DNA of 64,000 nt from Uranotaenia lowii (GCF_029784155.1 NC_073693.1:137071988-137135987); one strand, 5' to 3'; positions 22,873 to 36,050 are shown, counted from the first letter of the stretch. Made by a program: numbers and translations. The notes: generated by a model from the sequence alone, not told the origin.

Positions 22873-23255
22873 TTCTACCTGTACTAACCCTAGTAGCTTG
22901 TACTAGCGAAGTCGCGACACTATTTTTCGTCATCTACAAGTCAAACCTTTTCACTTTACCGGTCGAAAGTTGAAATCGGAGCTAAACTAATTTCTCGCGG
23001 TACTAAAACTAGTAGCTTGTACTAGCGATGTCACGACACTATTTTTCGTCACCCACAAGTCAAACCCTTTCACTAGAGGGGTCGCAAGTCTAAATCGGAG
23101 CTAATATAATTTCTACCGGTACTAACCCTAGTAGCTTATACTAGCGAACTCGCGACACTATTTTTCGTCACCTACAAGCCAAACCCTTTCACTAGAGGGG
23201 TCGCAAGTTGAAATCGGAGCTAATATAATTTTTCGCGGTAATAACACTAGTAGCT
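22873..23255 (-). repeat. 119-bp tandem units, inverted block (3 copies)
   Basis: Three units on the opposite strand. Read in reverse they have the type order of forward units 4, 5 and 6. The turn-around at about 22849-22901 is a perfect long dyad built on CAAGCTACTAGGGTT and AACCCTAGTAGCTTG. So the right arm is an inverted duplicate of part of the left arm. Confidence 0.9.
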
Positions 23256-23690
23256 TGTCTCAGGTCTAAAGTCTCATGTCTCAGGTCTAATCTTTCATGG
23301 CTCTTGTCTCATACCTCAGGTCTCATGTCTTATGTCTCATATCTCATGTCTCAGGTCTCATTTCTAATGTCTCATGTCTCATGTCTCATGTCTCATGTCT
23401 CATGTCTCAGGTCTCAGGTGTCATGTCTCAGGTCTCATGTCCCATGTCTCAGGTCTCGTGTTTTATGTCTTAGGTTTCTAGTCTCAGGTCTCAGGTCTAA
23501 TGTCCCATGTCTTTGGTCTCATTCTTCAAGTCTCTGATCTCATGTCTCAGATCTCAGGTCCCTGGACTTAGGTCTCAGGTGTCATGTCTAAAGTCTCAGG
23601 TCTCATGTCTCTAGTTTACATCCTCAAGTCCAGGTCTCAAGTCTCAAGTCTCAGGTCTCAGGTCTTAAGTGTCAGAACTTCAGAGCTGCA
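23256..23690 (-). repeat. AGGTCTC 7-bp satellite, right arm
   Basis: The reverse complement of the left satellite (TCTCAGG, TCTCATG variants), longer and more variable. Open frames of repeated SCLRSQV type are repeat artefacts. Confidence 0.92.
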
Positions 23691-24680
23691 GAATTCGAAT
23701 GGTCTTTTTTACACGGTTTTCGGGAATTAACACGGTTTTTTTTTACACGGTTTTCGGGAATTAGCACGGTTTTTTTTACACGGTTTTCGGGAATTAACAC
23801 GGTTTTTTTTTACACGGTTTTTTTTTACGCGGTACGTATATCAGTGTAAAAAAAAACCTTACTGTACTTGGTTTTCGATAAGTTTAGAGTTAGAAGGTTA
23901 CTATTGAAGTATTTGTAAAGAATTTCTAAATCTTTTTCCATTTGTTTACTATTATCTTTGGGCAAATTTCAGGATAAAACAAAGCAGTGTCATCCGCAAA
24001 CAGTCTGGGAATGCCGTGTTTAAAGTAGATTACTTAAATCGTTGATGTGTAAGAATAACAATGGCCCAATATTACTGCCTTGTGGTACACCCACATCAAG
24101 GGGTTCCAAAGAGCTTTCTGTTTGGTCGATAGAAATTAGTTGTTTCCGACCTGTAAGGTAGCTTTTAATGATGGTATTAGCAACACCTCTTATACCATAC
24201 CGATCATGTTTTTTTAAGGAGGATTTCGTGATCTAAAGTATCAAAGACTTTTTTTAAATCTAGAAACAATCCTACAACGATTTTTTTGTGTCTATATTTT
24301 CTATGGCAGAATCAATCAGTTCACACATAGCTATCAGTGTACTGCAGCCGGCTTTGAAGCCGTATTACAGGTTGTATAAAATATTATTTTCATTAATCAA
24401 TTGGTTGAGTCTGCTTATTTTAAGTTTTTCAAACACTTTACTGAATACGCTAAGCGTTGAAATTGGACGGCAATTGTTGATACATGTGGCATCACCTGAT
24501 TTAAATACGGGAACAACTTTTGCGATTTTTAAGATTTCTGGATAAATTCCCGTTTCCAAAATATTATTGAAACTCTCAGAAAGTATTCGTTGTATTTCAT
24601 ACAATCATTCTATAATGTAAATGAGATGTATAGCAAAGTTGTTGAGAAATATATCTATATTCAAAAATGTTTGCTGGAGT

Positions 24681-24740
24681 CAGGCCCGTGCGAAGGACCC
24701 GCTCATGGGGGGGGGGGGGGGGGGGGAGGGGGGTTTCAAA
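24681..24740 (+). mobile_element. hAT-like terminus with G run
   Basis: CAGGCCCGTGCGAAGGACCC followed by GCTCATG, a 20-G run (24707-24726) and TTTCAAATTTCAAA. The CAGGCCCG start is common among hAT-like MITEs. An inverted relative lies at 36051-36067, but it is 11.4 kb away and the flanks do not match. Confidence 0.4.
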
Positions 24741-27134
24741 TTTCAAAATTCAAATCCAAGATTTTCTAAGTCTTGAATCATTGGCCTTTCATCAATAAAT
24801 TATTTAAAATGATGTTCTTTATTTTGAGTAAGACTTTTGCTCAAAAATGAAAAGTAAGCAATCAAGTTAACAAATCTAATATCAATATTTCAGAAAACAC
24901 AGAAAACGAATGCGATTTAAAATTTTGATTAAAACCAGAGTTGAAAGTTTCAGTCATAAAAATGATAGAAATAAAATTCATTCATTTTAATCCAGTTTTA
25001 AAAAGAAACTTAATCCGAATTCTAAAATGAATTTCAGACGATGGAAGAAAATAATCATGATTTTAAATTGTTCAGCAAAACTTTAAAACTTGTTGTTAAT
25101 TAGTCGTCAAAATTAACGTTCTTTTTTTTTATTTTCAATTGAAAGCTTGACTGAAAAATTCCACTGTAATATTTTAAATTCGAAGAATTATTGAATCTCT
25201 GTTTGAACTGTGAAATATTGATTAGGAAAAAATACATTTTGAACTTGAGAGAATTTCTTCGAAACACATATGTTCCTATTTGATGATTAAATTAATTTTG
25301 ATAAAAAGAAAAATATCAATTTGACTTCAAGAGTACCAGTGATCAAAATCAGAGATAACATAATTTTTTATTTCATCCAGTTATCAACCTAAAAGACTCA
25401 AATAGTTCATCTCTGAAGTTCACAATAATTACTTCATATATTTATTTACAACAACTTGTTCAGTTCGTCATTGATAGCTTCTATTGCCAAAGTACTGGTT
25501 TGGAAATGGGTGACTTCTTGAATGATCAATAAAAAACTTATAAAAATAAACATCATAAATTTGAAGTTTTGTTGTAAATATTGAAAGCACAAAGCATATA
25601 GTTATTTGATAAATGCATTAAATTTTAACTATAAAATTGCTGCTTCGAATAATTTCGATTCTTTTCATGAATTAAGAAAGATTATTCAAAGGAATAAAAA
25701 TAAGTAAAAACTTTATAAACTTTCAAGCGCAAGTTTTATAGTTTAAAATTTCGAGTTCTGAATATTTTGTAGCCGTCAATTTAAATACTTGGTCCTAGAA
25801 AAGGCAAAAGGTAGAAGTTATGTTTTTCTTTATAAAAATTTGGATTATTGGGCTTATTGTGTTTTCAGAATACAAAAATTCAGATTTGAAATACATAGAG
25901 AAACAAATAAAATTATTATAAAAAAAAAACTAAAAATGCTTGACTATAAAAATCGGTAAATTCATGTCAAAATTTAAAGCTTTACCATAACCATAAACTA
26001 TAAAATTCGGTTACCTTATTTGAATATAAAAACAAAAAAAGACATTTAAAGAGATATGTTTCTAGTATTGATGTTATGGAGTTTATAAGTTTAAAAATGA
26101 ATAAGTTTTAAGTGAAATCTCAATCATTGATAACTGATGCTCAAAAAAATCTTCAAGAAATTGAGAAAAAAAACAAATTTCTCATTTGTTTTTTATACTT
26201 TAATTAATTTTGGAATAATATTGATGATGACTATGCATGATTTAAACAAGTTCAATTAACAATTTTTATAAACTTGGAAAAAATCATTAAAAGCATATTC
26301 GACTAGAGTGAAGCAATTAAAAATAGAAAAGATAATATTAATTTAAACCAATTTGTTGAAACCTGCATTTGTTTTTCGTTAAAAATATCTTAAATCAAAT
26401 TTGATTTAAATGGAGTGAAGTGAACAAGTAGAAGACTGCTATAACTTTTTTCGCAGAGACAAAAATTAGTTGCGATCTAGGGGAAAGTGAGTAGGTAATC
26501 GATTTGTAGCGTGTTTTTTATTTTTTGTTATGTCATAAAAATAAAAAAAAAAAAATTCTTAAATATTATTAACCTATTTTTAAAAGTGATTTCAAAAACA
26601 AAGCTCTTTAAAAAACCTTATTGCATATTTGAGACACCCAAATTATTCAAAATCATATCTTAAATTCCTTGCACCTAAGAAAAATGTGAAATTTGAGGCC
26701 TTAGTAATTTGTCAAACACTTTTTGGATATGGAGTTTGAGATTTAGAAGAATGAGAAACACAAAATACAATTGAGGCTGAAATTGGTTTCTTGAGGAATA
26801 TTTTATATCAACATAAAATTTGGAATGAAATTTACACTTTTTTCAATAAAATTGGTTAGTAATAAATTCATCGATACTAGGATTTTGTTTTTATTTAGCT
26901 ATGTAAATCTGTTGACTATCGTAAGTGTTAAACACTTTCAACATGGCAACCAACTTGTGATATGTTAAATTAGTATTCTTTGAATGAATTTTCAAGTAGA
27001 AATGGTTGGTTTCAAATTTTGAACTTGAACTTACACTTCTTTGTAAAAACCCATTTTAAGCACGAATTAGGTATTTTGTGTGTCAGGTTTGAGTTTCAAT
27101 ACAAATGTTATTACTTGAATCGCGAATCAAAATC
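24741..27134. other. No gene seen
   Basis: Strongly AT-rich; no exon, repeat or RNA gene recognised. Confidence 0.45.
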
Positions 27135-27473
27135 TCAATTGATTCGTTTCAATTTGTGAACGTCATATAGAGCAATATGAAATGTTTCAGGCCTAGAGAG
27201 TGGTTTCAGACAAAGGCGAGCCGAACTCCTGATAGGTTTGTCAACACTTATACTGCCCCAAATTTTTATGGGAAATTCAAAACCTGTGAAACCAAAGGGA
27301 ACTAAAGTTATTGGTGAAAAACTGCTTTTCATGTTCCTCCCAAAAAATGTCTCAAAATCACATACAAGCTTCAGGCTTGTTGAGCGTGTCCTTCCTGTGA
27401 TCCGATCTGGCCCAAATTTGGCATGAGATCTTGTAGGCACTAGGCCTAGGATCAATTTTCGCCTGCAGTGCAT
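27135..27473 (-). CDS. Uncharacterised 112-codon frame, perhaps a repeat
   Basis: An ATG-initiated frame starting MHCRRKLILGL and running to LKRIN. The surrounding base composition is GC-richer than its neighbours. I recognise no domain, and the wording resembles dispersed mosquito repeats more than a known protein. It lacks nearby splice sites that would place it in a gene. Treat as an open frame of unknown status. Confidence 0.2.
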   Translation of the reverse strand: MHCRRKLILGLVPTRSHAKFGPDRITGRTRSTSLKLVCDFETFFGRNMKSSFSPITLVPFGFTGFEFPIKIWGSISVDKPIRSSARLCLKPLSRPETFHIALYDVHKLKRIN

Positions 27474-28284
27474 AACTTTTTCAAAAGTCGGGTCATTTAG
27501 GCACTGTTGTGGTAATTATGCCCTTATTTTCCCTATCAGAGTTGGATTAAAAAAATCTTTGGTTTCTTAGGTCTGGATACAGTTGTGATCCGAATGTAAT
27601 GGGCATCATCTTTATTGTTTTTAAAAGTTACATTGGCCGATTTTATATCGTTTCAATTTAGGGAAAACGCTGGGAAATTTGACTAATATTTATGGATTAT
27701 GTAGAAACTTAGTTTTACGTTTTACTGCGTGTGACATTGTTGGACATCTTTTTAAGTCAAAATGAATCCTTTGTCTTACGTACAGCAAATAATTTTATTC
27801 ATAAAACTATATATCATTCACGCTAGATACTTTCGAATAAAACTAGTAACAATTAATCTTAAATCTTCTTAACTGTATTTTTAACAGCTGAAGTTACAGG
27901 ACGATTCCAGTACAGCAAAACATCTCAGGAAAACAGTTATCAAATTATCCTGTTTCCTGTATTTACATTCAAAGCGGTTCTGTCCGGGAAGGGAGATTAG
28001 GAAATTATCCTGTAGTCTCGAAACTGTTCATTCCTAACAAATTACGGTTACAAAAAAAAAAAACGAATGTGAAAAAGTAACTGTCATTTAAACAGTGTCC
28101 GGTGATACAGGAGTTTTCCTTCCTGATTTGTCTGATTTCCTGAACACTCGAAATAGAATTCCTTCAAATTTCAGAATAAAGTGATTCAAAACGATATAAA
28201 TATTTAAAACTGACGATATTGAACCCATCTCATGATAGAGACCCCTTTCGTTTGTTGAACGATGATGTCGGAAAACCACTCTCA
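27474..28284. other. No coding seen; presumed intron of the 28.4 kb gene
   Basis: AT-rich. If the exon at 28286-28387 is real, this is the beginning of its first intron on the minus strand. Confidence 0.35.
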
Positions 28285-28285
28285 C

Positions 28286-28387
28286 CTGTTGAATAGTCCA
28301 CTGTGTGAAGGTCAAAAGCATCGGTAGCAAAAAAAGTAGCGCCGGCAGCCGCCGCAGCTTCAACCGCACCAAAGATGACGACGCCAT
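28286..28387 (-). CDS. Candidate first coding exon with signal peptide
   Basis: The ATG at 28385-28387 opens 34 codons that end exactly at a strong donor CAG|GTGAG (GT at 28285-28284), phase 0. The peptide starts MASSSLVRLKLRRLP and continues with a Leu-rich stretch (ALLFLLPMLLTF), giving a basic n-region and hydrophobic core of a secretory signal or signal anchor. The flanking block 28230-28680 is much richer in GC than its surroundings, as expected of a 5' exon. The rest of the gene would lie at lower coordinates, possibly outside the window. I cannot name the protein. Confidence 0.5.
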
Positions 28388-28680
28388 GGTAAACAATCCT
28401 GAATGGTCGCTGGCGTGGATCTGTATCGGGCGTCGCGCTGAGTGTGAGTATTTTGCAGGGGCTTGTTGACGACGCCTTACATAAGTATAGCGCTAAGGGA
28501 GCTTTGTATGTATAAGCCTTGGCTGCCTTCTCACGTTGTTGTTTGCAAAAAGCTAACACGGTTATTAAGCTTGTTTCTCGACACTGTGTTTAATATTTTA
28601 CCAAGCTCTTCTTCCTCTGCGTTTTCTGCACTGCAAAACACTTTAAACCGATGAACTGTTAAAAATTGATTTTGTTAGTG
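28388..28680 (-). promoter_or_regulatory. Candidate 5' UTR and core promoter
   Basis: A GC-richer block upstream of the candidate first exon. On the minus strand AGTCAGCACT near 28676 resembles an insect initiator (TCAGT-type). No TATA box was noted. Transcription start is a guess. Confidence 0.25.
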
Positions 28681-31566
28681 CTGACTAGGCAAATAATTCA
28701 CGAGATGCTGTGTTGTTTTGTTGGTCGTCTTTAATGAATAATTGATGAAGGACCCCCGCTGCCAAGACGTGTGCATTGCCATGGAATAGTGATACTCATT
28801 ATGTGTTATCAAGGATTTTATCTGGATGGAAGATAACAAACACGTGTGGAAAATTGGAGCATAATTTTCTGAACTCTGAAGAAAAATATACCAAAGCGAT
28901 GGCCAAGCTGGAAAAAGTTTTTTCCTTGCTCGACTTTACAAGTTTAACTATAAGTAGATAGTTGATCTAGTTTATCATGGATCAGCATAAGGAGCTCGTG
29001 GTAGCAATTTTCTTATGCTTTACTTAACTCAGAGCACCTCAGAGTTCACTTTTTGCTCCTCAAAAATCTAAATATCGACAAAGAAGAAAAAAAAACCGCT
29101 TCCAACACTCAAACTCTTCACTGGAACAGTATCCACCTACATTGTTGTAGAAAAAGGTGTTAGATGAAAGTGATGTTATTTATAAGTTCACACCTTATAG
29201 TTATCAGTAGGGTAGAGACACTTTGTTTCGTCAATGTAAAAATGTTTAAAATTAATTGAAAATTTATTAAATCGGTTTGTCCGTGTTAAAATTTTTATCG
29301 TCGTTTTTACAATTGAAATGTTTGTAGGGGAGTGATGAATTCATCGAAATGGTACGTTTACAGGAACACACGCTTCAATAATCATTCTAGCGAACAGGCG
29401 GATAGATTAATCGAAAAGGAGAATTGAAATCAAATGAAGGACCACTTTTAGCGGAAAACTCGAGCACCGCTTAGTTAATAATCACTCTTTAGATTGTTAA
29501 GGCATTGTGTTTGGAAAGGTTTTGGATAACAGATGGATTGTGATCTGAAAATTAAATTAAATAAAAATGAACATGTACGAAGTATCAGCAGAAAAAGTAA
29601 TTTCAACATTTAATGTATGCATGAGAAGAACTTATATGACTTGATAATCTCAAAATCTCAATCTGTTTTAAAAACTCAGATTTCTGAATTTAAATTTTGA
29701 AAACAGTTTAAGATTGGACCCAATTAATATCCATGCGACATTTTTCTTTTATGAGGTTATAATAATTTAGAATCCGGACAAACGTGTGTATTTTAAAAAC
29801 TATTCATTTGATCGAAAAACTTTCTATGGAGAAAATGTTGGTTTTAATATGACATTTAAAGTAAAAATATAAAAAAAATACTTTTTTTTAATTTCAAGCA
29901 ATACTCTTACTTTATCAAAAAATCTCTTTTTTATCTTAGCACACTTCTTTCAATCATGTACCTATCAAAATCATAATATTTTACACACATTCACCAGAAA
30001 AAACCAATTGGAATCGGGTTGGAACCATTTCATGAGTAGGCATCTCAAAGAATTTGACTTCTTTAATCCAGTTTTGACACACAGTCAGACACACGTTAAT
30101 TAAAAAATCTGAAAAATGGGCAAGATAGTTCTTTTCATAACCAACACAAAACTGCTAAAGTTTTGCATATCCAAGCTCTTGTAACGTAGCTATCACTGAA
30201 ATGAAGTGCCCGGATACTAAATGATCATAGCTTTAGTCATTGCCTACAAAAAGTAATTTTAAAAATATTTCAAACCATATTTTACATATTAAATTGTTAG
30301 AGTAATATTTTAGAGTTCATAAGTTTTCTTGCAATAAAACTTAAATCTACAGTTTCAGAACTGCTTTAAAAATTATGGGCTTAAAAAGCTTACCTCTTTA
30401 TTCATGAGTGGTACTTAAATGAGTTTATGTTCTTAAACTACAAAAATCAAATACCTACTTAACTTTCTAGTTCAAATTTAGAAATAGTCAATTCTTTAAC
30501 GAAATTTCATATTTGTTTGAATTTTTTTATGGTTTCTGAAAGGCATCTTTGATTGAAAATTTTATAAGATCGGTGCAAGTTCAAGTTAAAGTTTAAATGT
30601 GGATTTCAGAATGCTTAGCGGCATATTTTCAGAATATTTAGTTCTGTGTAAGAATTGGAAATTCGTTTTGGTGAAATTTATGTTCATGCCTACAGTTTGA
30701 CTAGGAATTTGTGATATTGAATTTATAACGTTGAGTTTCTAAACTGTAAAATTTAAAAACACTGACGCAAAACCGGAATTTAGTGTCGTTTTAAAATAAC
30801 ACAAACTAAACTCAAATTACCTCTCAATTCAAATTACCTATCCTAAGTCGAGCTAGGGATGAATCTCCGACAGGGTTAAATTAAACTATTTTGAGACATT
30901 CATTCACAAAAAAATTCAAGCAAGAGATTTCTAGAAATTGAACCATTGCATTGTGTCAAATTTAGGTGTGAAAACAAAGCCAAAATAAGCAAGCTAAATT
31001 AAAATTTAATATTTTTTTGAAAAATATAGAGCACTTTAAGCTTACGCGTGGTTTAGCTGAAGAAATCAAGTAAAAACTTTAGACTTGATGTATGGCAAGA
31101 ATGAAAACAAATAATTTAAACAACCGGAACAAATTTCAAATCCTTCTTTTGTCACTCGGAATGGGAACATTGCCAGAGGAGGGGACAATAGAAATAATGC
31201 GAAAAACAAATAAATTGGAATAAATTTCACGGAAGCTTGTATGCAACAAAATTGCATACTATATTGTTGCACAAAACCTATAAATCAAGTAATTTTTTAT
31301 TGAATAATTCAATGAAATCAAGAAAACAAAAGGTGTAATACCTAACTATGTATTTTAGTAGTATTTTATACGGAATAAATAAGAAATTTACTTTAACCGT
31401 AGAGAACAGACGTACAAGCTCGAAAAAAAAAATCGTCAAAAAAGTGTGTAAAATTTCAAATGCTTTCACCAAAAAAATACGTTATAAATTGACTACAAAC
31501 AGCGCCATCTATTGCGCCGTTCAAAAGTTACAAATCAACTTTAAAGTGCTCATTTTTGGAAAAGCG
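28681..31566. other. No gene seen
   Basis: AT-rich intergenic sequence without recognisable features. Confidence 0.4.
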
Positions 31567-32030
31567 TAATCTTAGCTTAGCTTAGCTTAGCTTGATTGAC
31601 TACTCACATCCACATTTAAACATTGAACCCGAAATGCTTTATTTAAATTTCGAGTATTAATATAATATTGACCAATGCCGTTGAACTTTCTCAGTATACT
31701 TTATAGAAACTCTTTATTGGTATAACAATGATATTGAAAAAAAGCATTTCGAATCCCATGATCGCAGGCGTGGCTCAGTAGAACGAATTCCACATCGCCA
31801 ATGGTTGCTACTCCGTGATTGACCGAGGCCACCAATTTTGTTCAAAGGTCAAATGAATGGTGCCTGGGACTGACAGCACATTCACAATGCCCAAAACTGA
31901 TGCTCTCTCTTTAATCATCAATAACGGCGCCGGCCACGTCCTAGTAGTCAAAAGATAGATTGGAAAAGAGAGAAAGGGATGAAAGAAATAATTCGTGCTT
32001 TAGGACCGAGGTCACCTCTGCATCCTAGCA
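31567..32030. repeat. Dispersed-type repeat headed by (CTTAG)n
   Basis: TTAGC repeats at about 31571-31593 lead into a GC-richer segment (31760-32030) with tracts such as GCGTGGCTCAGTAGAACGA and ACCGAGGCCACC. Such CTTAGCTTAGCTT-headed sequences recur in mosquito genomes. Class unknown; I found no TIRs or tRNA boxes that would settle it. Confidence 0.3.
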
Positions 32031-35000
32031 AAAAAATTTATTGTGGGGAGTGGGTAAAAGGATGTGATCTGGAGACACTTTTGACCAGTGTGATTTGTGA
32101 ACTTATTATCTACCATTCCATGATCTATTGACGCAAAATGTTTATTTTTCAGGAATCAATTCCTAATATTTTTGAAAAAAAAAAAGATTTTTATATGGTA
32201 TCATTTCCAGCTCAAAATTCTAAATTTATGATTAATTAAATATGGATGCGAGTGAAATTTAGTTTATCTTCATAGTTTGAGTTCAGTAATTTCTATGGTT
32301 TGATTAAAATCAAAAAATAAGCCAACATTTAGAAAAAATAAGCCAACATTTCAAGGCCCGGATGTTGGCAGAAAAATATCTGGTAAGCTTAGATTAGATT
32401 GATTCTGGATATTGTGGTTCCAAATTTGTTCTGACACATTGAAATTCGATGTCTGTGATCAGATTTCGGACTCTTATTCAGTTTTTTTGTTGTTGTAGGA
32501 ATCCAGTTTGGATCATCATTGGAAAAAACCTTATTCGAATCTTGGTATGTATTGCATTTTAAACCTCTACTAGATGCATTTTCCATATTCGACACTCATC
32601 ATTTCGGAATGTGAAAAAAAAAATTAAACTTACAACTCTTAAAACATTTCAACTTTTAATTCTTTTGCAGAATTGGAACTACAGAAAGTTTCATAATGAT
32701 GATCCAGAATCGAAAAATCTGAAACAGTTTCATCATTTGGTTTTATTATTTAGATTTAGAAATTGAATTTCTAATAATTAACTGAAGAAGGAATTCACAT
32801 TAAAATCCTAAAATTCAGAAACCTCATAAAAGATTTCTGATTTAGGTTTTTCATACAAATTTACCTTGTTGGTTCATAACTAATAGAAAAAAATAGAAAT
32901 TATTATCCGGAACTTAGATTGAAAAATCGTTTCCAGATTCGGAATTCAGATTTTGAACTCATGTTAAAACGGCAGAATTCAGATCTGAATTCGAATAAGA
33001 ATTCAGATTCAGTTTCAGCTCGAAGTTAGGTTTTACTTCAAATTATCAATTTGAGAATTTCATTAAGATTTCAAATTGCAGGTGATCGCAGTTTCAAAGG
33101 TTTAATTCTTGATACAAAATTTTAATTTTATAATTAATCAGAGACAGTTTGGAAACATAAACTAGCAGAAACCACAAATATAAAATTAAATTTGGATTAA
33201 TTTTGAAGATTTTGATCTTTGCGGATTCCGTTCGTATAGGGATATTATTTGTTCGAGCAATAGTAAACTCACAATGGATGATTGTTACGATAGAGGCACA
33301 CAAATTCCATTGCACACACAGTGGTTAAAAAAACCTTCACAGGATTCTAATTATAAAATAAATTATTTATGATCAATTTGCGGATTTACATTGGTCAAAG
33401 AACTTGTACTTTATCTTCAAGCTAGAATTAAGCTGTGAATTGTTTTATGGGTTTTTACATTGCTAATAAAAAACATACGCCATCTAAGTCGATAAGGGTT
33501 TGACAGACTGTATAAATTATTTAAAACTGCTTAGTTATTCAATACAATAGTTTCAAACAAAAAATTTAAATTTATTTTTAAATTATCTTTTTCAAAGTCA
33601 GTGTCGATTGATTGTAATTTGATTAATAATAAATGCTATTCCAGTGATTCGCTTAGAATTTATTTAGAAAAAAAAGAGTTTCCAGATCTTGTTTTAATAT
33701 GATGACATATATAACAACCATTCTTTTACTGAAAAATCGAGGCACATATGGAAAAAATTCATCTGTGTTAGAAGGTACTTTCTTCTTAAGGCCCATTGAC
33801 GTGAAAATGAACGTGAAAAAATCTTATTTTATCAATAACTCAAAAAACCACTAGCATATGTACAGGCTCGGTCCTATGGAGGGGTGGGGGCGTCGTGGTG
33901 GTCGTGGTGACCCCCCCTTCCAAGCGGCAAAAAATCGTTACAAAATACTCGCAAACGCTGGAATTTCTATAAGAACTTTGAACTTTTCCTAGTGCATGTC
34001 CTTAAGAGTTTTAAAATTTTCCACTCCGTGTGGGTGATTGTCAAATAAAAGAATTTATTAATTTTTTCAATTCCTATAAATGGAAACATATCGGTCTGCC
34101 AAACTAAAACGGCTGTAACTTGCAATTCCCTAGACCGATTTTCACCAAATTACTTTTGTTAAGGCACTTACAGTGTTTAATTCGAATGTCTTTTATACAT
34201 TGTTATACATTCATATCTATTCAATTTTCTAAAAATACCAGAAATACTCCTTCTTAAATTAGAGGTGATGAACAAAATCTGATAAAAATTGAGTTCAAGA
34301 ATAAAACTCCAAAACCAGTTTTTAAAACATAGGCTCCAAAAGCTTGCCTATGTATTAATTTTAGAAATTGAAGAATCGAAAAAGAGTTAATATTAATTAA
34401 TTGAATAAAATTGAAGAATCGAAACAAGAGTTAATATTAATTTGTTTTTTCGAATCACAATTCAGCAATATACTTCAGAAAAATAATAAAATATTAAGTT
34501 TTAAATTCATAGGAATTGTTAACACTTACTCAAATAAATGTTTGGATTTCCAAACGAGAATCACTCAAATTTTAGTGAGAGTTGAGAGTTTTGCGGTGAT
34601 ATATAGATACTCAAGAAAAATATTGTAGATAACTTGAGAAATTTTTCACGTTTTCTTCTATGAAAATGTGTGTATTTTTTTTATTGTAAAATTACATTTA
34701 TATCAGAAGATTCATCATTTAAAGAGTTCTTAAATTGATAATATTTAAACTGCTCGATATGCAAATGACGAAAATGATCTCTTTATCAACAATATTTGCA
34801 GTGAATATTAAAAATTCGCAGATTGTTTTATAAAAGGATGTATAAGTTGTTTAAAATTATATTAAAATAAGTATGTATGTATAGAAAGTTTGTTAAACTT
34901 CTCTTATTTCAATTTTTATTAAAATACAAACCTCTAATTTAGTTCAATGAAATGGAGAGAAGAAAAGAAACAGTGTGCATCATGGTCGTGTAATATTGTT

Positions 35001-36050
35001 TTTTTTTTGAAGAAGTGTATCTAATCAGGATCATCCATTACTTTGATGAATAATTAGTTAGATAAAAAAATCGTTTGAATCATTACAAATTTATGCTGAT
35101 ATGAAATATTCCTTCAAGAACCCAATATCAGCATCTATTTTTTTTATCTAAATGTTCAACTCCACATTCGAAAGGGTATTTTTAAATTCACATAGCCACA
35201 GAATTAACATTTTGTTAGATGAAAAGAATTTAAGAGCTAATTTGGATTTATGTTGGTGCCCTAAAATATTATCAAATAGGTTAAAAATTATTGAGGAAAA
35301 ATCTGCACTTTTCTGAAAAAACTTTTAAACATAACAATTAAAATTCGAAATAAGGGTTCATAGCACATTTCTTTCCCCAAGAACGCAAGTAATTTTGACT
35401 TCTGTGAAAAAAAAGTTATTGAAGTTTTCTGTTTTTTACTGTTCCATATTCTGTAAAATAAAATACTTTTAACGAATGTTTAGAGAAGTAATAACTACAT
35501 TGAATTTATGATATTTCTCAAAGCAGAAACCAAATCATTTTTCAGACTTCAGCAATTTTTTTATGAGGAATTGTAATGAATTGTTGTTATATTTTAAATA
35601 CATAAAGTTATAACTGCAAACACAATCAAAAATTAACTTGTATTGCCTTTTATAATGATTACTGGTAGAATTTGAATATAAATAAAGAATTTTATCTCTG
35701 ACTTTGATAACTGACACTCTTGATAACTGACACACTCAAATTCTGGCTTTATTCCTAATTTCAATTCGCATTCCATTTCTGATGTTTTGAAAATACTTAC
35801 TTAATTTTTTTTAGTTCAGAATAAGAATCAACATTTCGAATAATTTATTAATGACTAACCGGAAATAAAATTGATTTGAAATTTTTATTGTGATTTATTT
35901 TGATTCGTACCAGTAATTTTTTTTCCGAGTTTGTGTAATGATTATGGGTTTGAATATGGTTTTAGAAATGAATTAGCTTATTTATTGTCCTTTTTTTGGA
36001 ATTTTTATTTTTTCTAACATAATTTGAAATTCGAAATGGACATGGACGTC
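32031..36050. other. No gene seen; minor duplications
   Basis: AT-rich. A 43-bp imperfect tandem pair lies at about 34369-34443 (TTGAAGAATCGAAA repeated). At 33865 CAGGCTCGGTCCTATGG plus G-rich sequence resembles another hAT-like end with no partner found. Confidence 0.4.

Larger units (their letters stand above)
21462..23858. mobile_element. Foldback-like palindromic composite element
   Basis: Ends are exact inverses: GGTTTTTTTTTACAC (21462-21476) and GTGTAAAAAAAAACC (23844-23858). Inside each end come clusters of ACACGG plus T-run units (in the same orientation on both sides), then a 7-bp satellite (GAGACCT on the left, its complement on the right), then 119-bp tandem units that switch orientation near 22870. 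It interrupts the CR1-like frame. Flanking TA dinucleotides suggest a TA duplication, but an extra base makes this unsure. There is no transposase. Drosophila FB-type elements have comparable repeat-built inverted arms. Confidence 0.8.
20786..24604 (-). pseudogene. CR1-like LINE reverse transcriptase, 5'-truncated and split
   Basis: Reading from 24604 leftward, the reverse transcriptase starts in domain 1 (VPVFKSGD, NCRPISTLSVFSKVFEK), continues with VPQGS-IGPLLF and FADDTALF near 23965-24090, then NLLTLNLSKTKYS up to about 23865. It resumes at about 21461 with FKYLGLTLDETLSWSLHI and ends in a typical C-terminus (SYIGPLSYNSRPEVF) with a stop at 20786-20788. Frameshifts and stops are present around 20980 and 24000. 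A 2.4 kb composite insertion at 21462-23858 interrupts it. The endonuclease region is missing. CR1 placement rests on motif wording and is not certain within the CR1/Jockey group. Confidence 0.85.

Noticed and set aside
21619..23537. Frames with repeated GLRSQVS and SCLMSHV peptides
   Set aside because: Translations of the GAGACCT satellite arms.
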